From positions 30,628,001-30,692,000 of the forward strand of contig OY540810.1 in NCBI GenBank assembly GCA_961205875.1: a stretch of 64,000 bases of DNA, written 5' to 3'. Position numbers and translations under genes: made by a program. Origin of the DNA: Sialis fuliginosa. Taxonomy: Eukaryota; Arthropoda; Insecta; Megaloptera; Sialidae. The notes under the pieces are model-generated. The model did not search any database, was not told the DNA's origin, and saw only the letters and a program-made list of their open reading frames with translations. Shown here one piece after another: positions 1 through 10,633 of the stretch (its first letter is position 1; every line of letters begins with the position of its first letter).

Positions 1-835
1 TACAAAGAAAATTAAAAATATTTGGGTTTTGTTTTCGTGGACTTTTAACCTGCAAAACATTAATCCTTATCGAAATAAATGATTTCATCGTCATAAGTAC
101 TTAATGTAGATACAATTTACCCTTTACAACATCCATTTTGGTCTTTTAGTTTAAGAAATAACTTTAAATAAGTTTTATATGGTAAAATATTATTAATAAC
201 GTGTGAACGAAAGAAGTGCTGCATCGCAGCGGGGTAGAGGGGACGATTTACATGCGCTCGGCCGGTATTCAGACTCCCTCGACTCGGCTGTTGTCTTTTG
301 ATCGTCAATTATTTATTTTATTTTCAATAATTAACTTTTAAATTTAAACAGAACAAAAATTGTTTGTACTTTTTGTTCTGATTCGTTTTTGTTAGGTACT
401 TTAAGTGTTGATTAGTTATTTTTACAATTTGTATTTAATTCAACGATATTTTTCAAAAATCGTAAACAATAATTCCGTGGTCCATGCGAGCGGGCACAGC
501 TAGTTATTTATAATTTAAAATACGTATTGACTAACGACTTTAATAAATAAGTGCATTGGCTCGGGCCCCTCACAAAATAAATGAGAGTATTCTGAGATAA
601 TTTGCTACAAGTATCTGTTCACTGAAGCATTTGATTGTCTGTATCCGTTAGGTTCATATCAAAAATGCCGAAACCATTACTGCAGGCTTATATCGCGTAT
701 TATTATTGTTACTATTGTGGGAATAAAATAACAATCTGTTTACATTTTGTACAGTGCCGGATTTACTAACTTGACCGCCTTACACTTATTGATAAATTGC
801 CGTGTGATAATACAAAAAAAAAATACTCTTTTCAT
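1..835. other. AT-rich stretch, no gene seen
   Basis: I find no supportable coding exon here. Two GC-richer patches stand out from the AT background. One lies at about 215-300; the other at about 478-505 ends in GCGGGCACAGCTAGT, which resembles the tail of dispersed lepidopteran repeats. Both are probably repeat debris, but I cannot assign a family. Confidence 0.4.
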
Positions 836-1136
836 CAGAGCTATCACACGTACTACGTGAAAGTACTTAAAATACAAGTACCAAGTACTAAGTGAAAGTA
901 CTTGAAGTTTCAAGTAATTTCTTATATTTTCAAATGTTCTTGGAGTAAGTACTTCAAGTATATTTTACTTGTTAAAATTAAATATTAGATTCGAGTATTA
1001 TTAAAAAGTAAGTACTTAAAGATATCAAGTGATACTTTAAGTACTATTTACTACTTTTAAATTTTCTTGAAGTAAAGTACTTCAAATACGAAAAAGTACT
1101 TTTTCAAGTATTTTACTTGCAGTATTGGCAATTCTG
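836..1136. mobile_element. Short hAT-type MITE rich in AGTACTT words
   Basis: A 301-bp element begins CAGAGCTATCACA and ends with the inverse of CAGAATTGCCA. The flanks CTTTTCAT and CTCATCAT match at 6 of 8 positions, as expected for an aged 8-bp hAT duplication. The interior is almost all AGTACTT/AAGTACTT words. It looks like a shorter, older relative of the element at 27,781-28,841, which has the same word content and a similar terminus. It has no coding capacity. Confidence 0.6.
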
Positions 1137-1626
1137 CTCATCATAAATTATTATAAATAAAGTTAAAGCAAATTGACAGACTTTAAACATTTTTTACTCA
1201 CTCTTTTTTCTACAAGACAAAAAATGTATAGACTCTTGGTAGTGTAAAATATATTTATTTGCGATCCCATAATATTTAGAGAATCCACTGAGGAGTCACG
1301 AACCAAAGTTTGAAAATATATTAGTAATAGCTTACTAAAACAGATGCTCGTTAAAATAATTGTCCATAACATTAAATAATTTTCTATTAAATGAACGTAG
1401 TTCTGAAAAATATAAATAAAAAAGTTAATAACAATATACATATTATTTATTTATAGTGTCGGATCTAAATAGAGTAAAGGGGATTCGTTGTAATTCCCTG
1501 ATGACAAAATTAGTTTTTATATCGTTTTTTTGGCAATTAAAGTACAAATTAACATAAACCATATCGGTGCATTTTTGATGACACAAAATTCCGGTTCCAC
1601 GACTGTTTATTCAAAAACTACTTTGC
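1137..1626. other. AT-rich intergenic stretch, nothing recognised
   Basis: No exon, inverted repeat or transposon terminus could be supported here. The 92-codon open frame has no recognisable motif and AT-driven composition. Confidence 0.4.
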
Positions 1627-1760
1627 AGTGGCGCACCCAAGGGGGGGGGGGGGGGAATTAAATCCCAAAAAATAAAAATTAATATATCTTACTACAAAAA
1701 AATTAACCCCCCCTGAATTTTTTTTGGTGCCCCACAAATAACTGTCAGAAAAAGTAGATA
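1627..1760. mobile_element. hAT-like terminus with long G run
   Basis: The segment starts CAGTGGCGCACCCAAG followed by a run of about 15 G. CAGTGGCG-type termini are typical of hAT elements. It lies just beyond the 3' end of the decayed hAT transposase at 1,918-2,243, so it may be that element's terminus. The opposite terminus was not identified. A similar CAGTGGC plus G-run terminus occurs at 26,506. Confidence 0.5.
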
Positions 1761-1917
1761 AGTACCATATATTAATTTACTACAGCAGTTTCTAAAATTT
1801 ATGTTACTACGTCTCCTTTTAAAAAAATTTAATCTGCCCCCACCCCTTTGTTTTATAAAATAATAAAGCTGCGTCTAAAAATGATATAAAATCTATTAAT
1901 ATACAAAACATTTAAAA

Positions 1918-2243
1918 AACGTAATTGGCAGATGAATGTGCTTTTTTATGAGCAAAAACTTTATTAAATCTAGGTGTCATATTTAGGTTTCATATCTCTT
2001 TTTCTACTACTAAACGGTCTCGATATTTGGATTTCATTGCAAGTAATGCAGAAAATTCCACTTCGCATAAATATGATGTTACAAATGGCAGCAATACTTA
2101 CTTACATTCCTTTGCTTTATTCTTCACTTCGGTTCAACCAAAATTGAACTAGGGTTTCATTCTGCAATTTTTGTTTGAAGTACTTATCGCATGATAATTC
2201 TATCAGTTTTTCCTTTTCATTAGCTGTCAGTCTAAAATTACAC
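1918..2243 (-). pseudogene. hAT (Buster/ZBED5-like) transposase C-terminal remnant
   Basis: Read on the minus strand, the sequence gives blocks matching the C-terminal end of hAT transposases of the ZBED5/FAM200/Buster group. From 2,243 downwards the first block is LTANEKEKLIELSCDKYF, followed by a short piece containing QFWLNRSEE. After a frame change, LPFVTSYLCEVEFSALLAMK leads into KSKYRDRLVVEKE, and a final block contains TPRFNKVFAHKKAHSS. The LCExxFSAL..KxKYRxRL pattern and the RF..hkkaH tail are hallmarks of the family dimerisation region. There is an in-frame stop after VVEKEI and at least one shift between blocks, so this is a dead fragment. The N-terminal BED finger and catalytic part are not visible nearby. 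Confidence 0.75.
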
Positions 2244-2606
2244 ATTCAGGAACGGATATATAAAAAATAATGTTATGTTATAAAAGCTTATTTATGTGTA
2301 TATATATTTTATTTATAATTATACCTAAATGTTATGTTATGAAAATTACACTTCTGTTAAACTTTTCACGCCTCCCTTTACCCTGGTCCACGCCTCCAAG
2401 TTTGGAAATCGCTGATCTAATATATAATAGTATTTATAAAAATAGCAAGCAAATGTTTTGACTTTAAGATGTATTTAATAATAATTATTAATAATTATTA
2501 TTATTATTTATTTATAGTGTTCGACCATTGGTATATGTATACAATACGTCACATGAATATTAATAATATATATGTACATAATATAAACAATTAAAAAATA
2601 ATTAAT
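2244..2606. other. Degenerate repeat material, possible hAT terminus
   Basis: Around 2,366-2,425 the minus strand reads GATCAGCGATTTCCAAACTT followed by GGAGGCGTGGACC. This resembles the start of hAT elements (CAGxGGTTCTCAAACTT type) but is decayed. From 2,465 to 2,515 the DNA is simple AAT/TTA repeat. No gene is seen. Confidence 0.35.
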
Positions 2607-2891
2607 CTAATGGCACTCAGCAATGCTGTATGGTTCCTTCCTTATGAAGTACTGCTGTAAATGCACTTTGTCAGGAAGAGTGTTTATTAATTTATTATAC
2701 AAATAATCCGGAGATCTCTCATAAAATGTAGTTTTATGATATATTTCTTGATTCTTACTTTTGAAGTTATAGTGTACATTCTTTCCTTCTTCTCTTTTAC
2801 CTTTGTAATTTTTTAGCAACTCTGTTGCATATAAACCATAAAATGTTAATAAATTATTACTTAGTTTTAAAAAACCTGAGTGATAAAACAT
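2607..2891 (-). pseudogene. LINE reverse-transcriptase ORF, C-terminal fragment
   Basis: A 94-residue minus-strand open frame ends in YERSPDYLYNKLINTLPDKV and then a PYSIAECH-like tail. The pattern of a basic His/Thr stretch, Y-x-x-SP-x-Y, KLxN-LP, and a final aromatic YS(I/V)xE motif just before the stop is seen at the C terminus of many insect non-LTR reverse transcriptases of the jockey/CR1 kind. The rest of the RT and the endonuclease are absent, so this is a typical 5'-truncated copy. The assignment rests on my memory of the family pattern. Confidence 0.55.
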
Positions 2892-3778
2892 AAAATTCGA
2901 GTATATATCGTATGTTATTATACTGTTATATACATTGTGTGTAATTTTTCATTATTTCTATTTGTTTAATAAATAAAATGTAATCCGAAGATACTATAGT
3001 TGATAAGTACGTCAGCCCTTTTAAATTTCTATATAATTCTGAAAGCAAACACAGCAAGCGCTGGGCGCGTGGTAATGCATACATTAAACACTGGAATGTA
3101 TAATAACATTCAGATTAAATCCTCCTAACGAAATCGAGAATCGAGAGTGCTTTGCAATCGATCTGTAAATGCGGCACAACAAAAAAATGTGTCTTACTTT
3201 ACTAAATGGAATCGACAACATTTTTTGTAATGGTTTGATTGGGTATGATATGAATACAAAATTCTATATAATTTTACATGCATAATTGATGTTGTAATTA
3301 TTATATTATTAATAGAATCGTTTTGTATAATGAACTATCCCAGTGTTAATTCTAATGTGCAGATGAATATAAAATGTGCTATGGGAATTTAAACCAGGGA
3401 CATAAAACTGAACTCGACCCAAAAACTGCATGCATTTTGCGTAAATTTAACCTGTACTTGAAGTTTGAACAGAACATTTATGTTTGTCAGGTTCAGGCCA
3501 TTATTTTAAGTTTTTATTCCTTGGGTTTTAAATGGGACTTTTTTATATTTATTCGAAACCATTCAAGCGTATTTTAAAATTTTAGATAATTATTTTTATT
3601 AATTAAATAGAAAAGTTTAGGTATACCTACACATAATTTTTTATTAGATACTTACATCGCAATCTGCCTTTTAGAAACTTGTACAGATAGAAGAAAAAAA
3701 GTTTAAAATAAAGTACATATCTACTACAACCGTGGAAGGATAATTATATTAGTCGTTCAAAAAAACAAAGTAACTATA
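2892..3778. other. AT-rich intergenic stretch, nothing recognised
   Basis: No exon, terminus or repeat was recognised. The short open frame at 3,374-3,577 has no supporting splice or motif context. Confidence 0.4.
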
Positions 3779-4613
3779 CAGGGTGTCAAAGACAAATGTG
3801 AAATGCATGGGGATTTCCTAAACGGTAAGAGATACAGATTTAGTTAAATGAAATAAATTATTTGTACGGAAATGGTGAGTATTACTACTTCAAAAAATAT
3901 TAATAATTTTATGTGGTTTAGTCGGTATGCCCAAAAATTTGAAAATTTGGAATTTTTTTAAATGGCTATAACTTTTTTGTCATAGTAGATAGGTACTTTT
4001 TGTTTGCGGTTTCTTAAAGCACCTTTTATGTAGAATTGGTGTCTTTAGAATTTTTATATCACATTTAGTTTCCTAACTTTAGTTTTTCTTATGAGCCACT
4101 AAGTTGAGCATATTTGTTTTTTAATCTACTTTACAACGATATGTCACGTGTCGTACTTATTATCGAAAAAAAACATTTTTTTGTAATAGTTTATTGTCTT
4201 CAAATATTCATTTGTTATTTTGATTGTTGCTATTATAATTTTTGTTTTTCATGGCCTACTTAAATGTTTGTAATAAAATACTTTACAAATATTACTAGTA
4301 TTTATACTTAAACTTATTTTCGAAAATAAATATGACAAGTGTTAAAATACGCTATAGCCAACTTAGTGGCCCATAAGAAAAACTAAATTTAGGGCTTGTA
4401 ACTCGGAAATTAAATGTGATATAAAATCATTTAAAGAAATTTTGAATTTTCAGATTTTTGGGTATACTGCCTAAACCATATAAAATTATTAATATTTTTT
4501 GATGTAGTAATACTCACCCCTTCCTTATAAATAATTCATCTCATTTAATTAAATCTGTATCTCTTACCATTTAGGAAATCGCCATGCATTTCACGCTTAT
4601 CTTGAACATCCTA
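3779..4613. mobile_element. Long-terminal-inverted-repeat MITE
   Basis: The left arm (about 3,779-4,125) reappears inverted as the right arm (about 4,320-4,613). Clear paired blocks are ATGCATGGGGATTTCCTAAA with TTTAGGAAATCGCCATGCAT, AAAATATTAATAATTTTATG with its inverse, and CTTATGAGCCACTAAGTTG with CAACTTAGTGGCCCATAAG. Each arm is about 300 bp and moderately diverged. The element is bounded by CAGGGTGT and its inverse and flanked by TATA-like sequence, so a TA or TATA target is possible. There is no coding capacity. The family is uncertain. Confidence 0.75.
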
Positions 4614-4739
4614 TATAACATCGCTTCTTGTTGGTTTTCTAGTTTGTATACCTTAGTGAATTACTTTTTAGAAAAAAACGAACAATTTCAACTCACACTT
4701 TCAAAAGTTGTTTAATTTGTAGAGTTAATCTTTTTCACT

Positions 4740-5226
4740 TCTAAACAACTCATGTCATAAAAACGTTGTCAAGTGCGAGTCGAGTATTATAAGTGTTCCG
4801 TGTCGTATAGTGTTTCAATTTATTTGATTTTGATTTCAATTTAATTTAATTTAAAAAAAGCTAAGGACCACTGGTAATATTTAATAGTTCGTCTATTGGA
4901 AAACAGATGGCTTCAAATATACCATATATTTTTATAATTTTTTAAAATAATTTTGGAAAAAAATAGAAAAGTGCGGTTATTACTGATAATTTTCTCGTGA
5001 TCTCGACATCAATATGTATATTTCCATTTTTTTCAAATTTTCTCATAATTACTTTCAGAGATATATTTTTACAATTATTTACATACGTACCAATATACAA
5101 CGTTTACATATTTAAATTCCTATAATTGACAGCTTTTATTTGATACCCTACTCGCTAGGATTGAATTAGTAAATTTTTTTGGTAACACATTGTCCCCCAT
5201 TACACGACAAATTATTTTTTTAACTC
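4740..5226. repeat. Left part of a lepidopteran-type dispersed repeat
   Basis: At about 4,767-4,812 the sequence reads GTTGTCAAGTGCGAGTCG and then GTGTTCCGTGTCG. This closely resembles the GTCAAGTGCGAGTCGG...GGGTTCCGTA start of a very common lepidopteran repeat. The matching tail (GACAGACAGACAGACAC, then CGGAACGGAATAC) is at about 6,138-6,205. The palindromic element at 5,227-6,063 appears to have landed inside this older repeat. Confidence 0.5.
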
Positions 5227-6063
5227 ACAAGGGGAAGCAACAGCACGGTCCATGAGAATTTCAATGAGCTTGTGGTATGTCAAACTAGAGCAAAAATAAA
5301 AAGACACGTGTCCAACAATTTGATCTCATAGGCCTTAATTACAAAGATAATTAACTTTGAAAATTTGTGTATTCAATATAACCGTGTATTATGTTCGCTC
5401 GAAATATAAGTGTGTTGGCCCTACGGTCAACGCGCTGGCGTCTCGCCTGGTTTTAAGATTTTGATTTTAATTTTTATTTACAATTATTTTTTATTTTTTT
5501 GTACACATTACCTCTACACTTGCGTAAAAATCGATAAATTAGACATAAATAAAACATATATTATTATTGACAATAGATGTTTGTGGTTTCTTTCAAGTTT
5601 GTTTTTTATTAAAACTTTTCAATTTATTAATTAAAAACTAATGAGTTGTGTCAATAATAAATTAAATTTTCTTTAAAACAAATTAATAATTATGTACTGG
5701 CGTATATATCAATATTTTCATTGTCAATAATAATATATGTTTTATTTATGTCTAATTTATCGATTTTTACGCAAGTGGGAGAGGTAATGTGTACAAAAAA
5801 ATAAAAAATAATTGTAAATAAAAATAAAAATAAAAATTTTAAAACTAGGCGAGACGCCAGCGCGTTGACCGTAGGGCCAACACACTTATATTTCGAGCGA
5901 ACATAATACACGGTTATATTGAATACACAAATTTTCAAAGTTAATTATCTTTGTAATTAAGGCCTATGAGATCAAATTGTTGGACACGTGTCTTTTTATT
6001 TTTGCTCTTGTTTGACATACCACAAGCTCATTGAAATTCTCATGGACCGTTGCTTCCCCTTGT
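5227..6063. mobile_element. Near-perfect long palindrome (foldback MITE)
   Basis: The left arm 5,227-5,574 and right arm about 5,721-6,063 are inverted copies of each other with only a few differences, including a 4-nt indel near the tips. The spacer is about 146 bp. Each arm contains the same short open frame (containing VGPTVNALASRL on the minus strand), which is therefore not independent coding evidence. The high arm identity suggests recent insertion or ongoing arm homogenisation. A transcript through it would form a hairpin of about 340 bp. Confidence 0.85.
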
Positions 6064-6719
6064 CAGATATAATTTATATAATTAGGCCAAATCTCGACTT
6101 TCTATAGGTATAACAGTTCAGTAGCTAGAAGGCTGTGCGAGACAGACAGACAGACACAGTGTTGATTCTATAAGTGTTACTTTTTCGGATTTCGGAACGG
6201 AATACTAAATTGAAGAAAATTTTTTTATACTTTTTCTTATTTAAAAAAATAATATTAGTTATTCGCTACGATTGATTAAAAAGTGTAGACCTTACAAAAA
6301 TATACCTACTTTAATTAAAAGTTATAAACATATACATAGATATTCCTGAAAAAATAAAAAGTAGCACACTAATATACTATTAAAATTTACACCGACAGTA
6401 AATTACAGTTTATCATAAAAAACGTTTAATAGGCATATATCAACCCCTAAATCGAAAAAACAACCCCAAAGCATGACCCGACACTGAGTTTTCGCAATTA
6501 TCTCGATAGTAACCAAGCATTGGAGAAAATTTTAGTGAACAAAAATTAAAGAGAAGTAAATTTTAAAATAACGAACATTCATTAATTTTTCATTTGTATA
6601 TTTAACGAAGCTTATTATCGATGTTGAGACATTCGATTTACACCTTAAATTTATAATCATGAAAGAACCCAGCAAATTAGAGATAATTTTTTCTGGTGTA
6701 TAACAATGGAAATTATATA
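6064..6719. repeat. Tail of the dispersed repeat, then unassigned AT-rich DNA
   Basis: 6,090-6,210 holds the GACAGACAGACAGACAC and CGGAACGGAATAC motifs that pair with the repeat start near 4,767. From 6,215 to 6,719 I recognise nothing further. Confidence 0.45.
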
Positions 6720-7267
6720 AGGTACTGGCACCAGTTATGGCCGCTATAAGAGCAAGGTTGACTATTTTTGTGATTGACGGACTTCTTTTTTATAATTCTC
6801 ATTAACTCATGTTACTAAATTAATCAATTTTATTACCAAAGTCCGCAAATATAGTTTATTTTTTAAATTATAGCCTTTTATTTTTTTTATGTTTTTTCTC
6901 CAGTTATGGATAAATTAAAACCAATAATGAGCACGCAGTGATGGACACGTACTAATGATTACAAAATGATAAGTACTACGACACAAAAGATATAAAAGAA
7001 AGAATCGTCAAATTTGAAACAATGTAAAGCAGTTGGTATAATAATATAATAATTAATAAATAAATTATATCTACTAATAATTAGTTTAAATGTCCACCAT
7101 TTTGACACCTATTGGCGGATTGTCATCAAATCACTCTGTAAGACTATTAAATGTATTTCGATTCATATTCATAAATAGTAGTAATCAAATATTAACAAAT
7201 ATTTCTAATTCAGTACATTTAATTAAAAAAATTGCTGGGGTCATATCCAAGACTTGTGCCAGTATCT
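6720..7267. mobile_element. AGGTACTGGCACC MITE, copy A
   Basis: The element starts AGGTACTGGCACCAGT after TA and ends with its inverse, CTTGTGCCAGTATCT, before TA. It is 548 bp long. Two more copies lie at 23,874-24,720 and 57,758-58,321, with the same internal landmarks in the same order (GATTGACGG, AGTAATGAGCACGCAGTGATG, ACCATTTTGACACCTA). The TA flanks suggest a Tc1/mariner-type target. It has no transposase. The 75-residue open frame at 7,090-7,317 runs out of the element and is not a gene. Confidence 0.8.
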
Positions 7268-9784
7268 TATGTAAGTTAATAAGTTATGTAAGTGTTAAAA
7301 ATTATCTTCTACAGTGAAGTACTAGCGATATAAAGTCCTATTATTTTCTATGTATTATTAATTTAATGTATGTATAAAAAGTAAAAATGTGCAAAAAATG
7401 TTTACTATTAAATTTTCAAATCTCAATAATATCCTTCGTATATAAACAATATGTATAGTTAAGGGCTTAAGCCAACAACTAAATTATAATACGGGGTGTA
7501 TAAATAACCCTAAAATATAACAGAGTACATGCTCGTGAATATTTAAATTTTTGTGTTACGTATTAATGCTATCTATGCTTATGCAGTTGTTTTATATTTG
7601 AATATTAAAATACAGATTCGGCCGTTTGTAAGATTTATTTGCAATTAATATATTTTTGTATAAATAACAATATATTTATGTTAAATTTATGCTAAAATAT
7701 ACAACTAAATTATACTCAAGTACATTTGTTATATTTAGTAAGATGTTTTTTTTTACGAATTGAATTTAATAGTAAGTAATTGAATATAAATTATGTTAAC
7801 TGACATGAGTATAGTATGAAATGTTATCTTATTTGTTTTTACGATATAATATTTTAAATTAATATACGTTTGACTTTAGTTTCAAATATTGATTTACTAT
7901 CTGAATATAATTGCGTACTATAATTTCCTTTGGAATTTATTGGTTCTTTGAATAAGTAAAAATGTCGTAATTAAATGATTTTGTCTACTGAATTAATTAA
8001 ATGAATAATTGCTTATCATTTATGACAGAATAAACCAATTACACCTATACACATACCTATGTATAATTGTATATAGATTTGTAGGCAATATAATAGACTG
8101 TCCGTACAATGTAAATATTTTATGCTTTTTGAGTTCACGTATTGTTTTACACACAGTACAATCCATTTTGATTGTTTTTAGAACTAAACTTGATTTTGAT
8201 GACATTCACTGTCTCATTATATTCGTATAAGCATCCTCAACTACGGATTATATTCATTTTTCTATAAGGATATTAAAACGTATATTTTCTACAAAACTAA
8301 TGTAGAATTTTAGATCATGTCGAATAACAATTGTGTAACAATAAAAATTTGATTTCATGAATTTTAGTAAAATTTTAACTTGATATCAAAATTAATATCT
8401 CATTAACATTTTGTATAATCTTTAATATTTAACTCATTTTCATTTTCAAAAGTGATTATTATTGCAAATATGTTTTTAAAATTATCTATCTACCTGTAGC
8501 GAATTTTAAAATGAGCCATTAGCGTGTCATTATTTTCATTTCATTTCATTTCGAATACGAAAAATTGTATAATGTCGTAAAGAAATTCTCATTACCTCCA
8601 CCTGTTAGTAATCCCAATGAATAACTTTTCAGCAGAGCAGGTTTAATCTATGACGAATTGAGACGTCATTTGAAAGGCGAAAAAGCATGTAAATTACTTT
8701 TCATTAAATATAATTTACCATTACTTAATTTTAAGCATGAATTTTTTTCTAAATTAACATTTATACAAAAATACATTCAATTAAATACCTTCTCAATATC
8801 CACATCTGCAAAAACGACATCCGTTACATTCCTTATTAAAATGACTTTAGAATTGTTTAAGTATATAGATATTACCGCTACTGGTCATTAGTTTAGGTTG
8901 TACATATTATCATACGTACAGTTTCAAAGAAGAGAAAAGTGGTATGTTTGACAAAACAAACACAGCAATGACATGAGCGAATGGCGCAATTGAGAGAGGT
9001 GTAGAATATATACACCAGTAGAGCTGTAAATAAAAGGTATATAATAAATGAAGACTCTTAACTAAAACTGAACACAGTAGTGCAAAAATTTCAATTTAAC
9101 TAATTCAAAAAAGAGAGAATGAAATCAAGATGTTTTTATTCATGAAATTGAAAAAAGCGATAAATCAACATCTATTTAATCCACGAGATAAAATATTACT
9201 ATTTCATTAATTTATACCCATCTTGTTCTTTCATTATAACAATATCGTCTCCAAACAGATAGTTGCCAATAAATTCAAAAAGATTGTCTCCATGGTCTAG
9301 CGGAATCCGGGCCAAGAGTAACAATATCATTGAGTTATTCTTATAGAAGCGATCATTTTATATTTCCAAACAATAGAGTAATTTAATTGGGCCGCGTTTC
9401 AGATGTAATTTATCTTCTGATCTGAGACGAGAAAACGGCGAGAGAGAAATAAATGATAGCCGCGATAAAGTAAATTGAAATCTATCGGTAATTGAATAAA
9501 AGGCGATATTTATTAATGAATTGGCTTTTAAATGTGTAGTTAAGGTGGACGCGCATCGACATGATTTGTCCGTGGAAATAAATCGTTACAATTTCTCTCT
9601 GAATCGTGACCAGCATGTCAAGTAGTAATATGTACATTTGTACATATGTACTTATAAGTGCTGTTTTATCGTATCATATACATATGAGAGTCTCACGTAC
9701 CAAAGCGATTAAGTTTATATTCATTTGATGAGTTACTAATTTTGTTTAAAATGTTTAATTTGTTTAAAAAAAGATTCAAATATA
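7268..9784. other. 2.5 kb AT-rich stretch, no gene recognised
   Basis: I see no supportable exon, RNA gene or element ends. Open frames of 60-77 codons on both strands at 8,009-8,230 and 8,658-8,891 lack motifs and splice context. The 9,230-9,520 part is slightly less AT-rich but still has no recognisable coding signal. Confidence 0.4.
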
Positions 9785-10633
9785 CAGTGTTCAGATCGAT
9801 TAAATGGGCAAAGTATCAGTATTTTTTCCGGGATGAATAATGGCGGTCTCAAAAAAACAACTGAATGTCGAATTTCAGAGATATATTAAAATATAATGTT
9901 TTTTTTTAAATGAAATACCCTGTATATTATTATATTATTATTGGATTTTATAGCTAAGAATGTTTTTTTTATAAAAGTTTGATACATGTATGGTGGTAAA
10001 AAATAAGTATAAAATAAGATATAACAAGTAATAAATTAATAGAAAATATAAAAAAATCGTGTGCTGTGCAAATTTCATTAAATAAAATAAATTATTACAA
10101 TTTTTAAAACAAACATTTCAGGTATTTTTGCCATTTTTTCGAAGTTTTTTTACGTTTTTGAATTTGATTGATAAAGAAAAATATTAGGTATTATTATAAT
10201 TAATTACTTATATTTTTTTATCAATAATACTAAAAAAAGTTATAAAGTTGCGAAATAAAGCATAAATACCTGAAATTATTATTTTAAAAATATTAACTAT
10301 TTGTATTTTATTAAATCCGCATATTTTTCGATATTTTCTATTAATTTTATAATAGTTATAATATGTTTTCTATCCATTTTACCACCATGCATGTATTGCA
10401 CTTTTATAAAAAGAACATTTTCAGCTATAAAATCCATTAATAATACACAGGTTGTTCCATTTAAAAAAGTTATATTTCAATATATGTCTGAAATTCGACA
10501 CTCAATTGGTTTTTTGAGACCGCCATTATTCATCCCGGAAAAAATACTGATACTTTGCCCATTTAACCGATCTTCTAGCTCCAATAATAACAAAGTTAGC
10601 AATGATCACTACTCAATTCTGGCGAACATCCTG
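9785..10633. mobile_element. Long palindromic element with roughly 420-bp arms
   Basis: The left half (from 9,785) and right half (to 10,633) are inverted copies. Paired landmarks include TAAATGGGCAAAGTATCAGT, TTCCGGGATGAATAATGGCG, TGGATTTTATAGCT, CATGGTGGTAAAA and TTTCAGGTATTTxTGC. The halves meet near 10,205 with almost no spacer. The left tip lacks about 55 bp that are present at the right tip (10,578-10,633). The 118-residue open frame at 10,301-10,657 is inside the right arm and is not a gene. A solo arm of the same family is at 20,195-20,300. Confidence 0.8.

Noticed and set aside
5410-5938. Two similar open frames on opposite strands considered as a gene pair
   Set aside because: They are the same sequence in the two arms of a palindrome.
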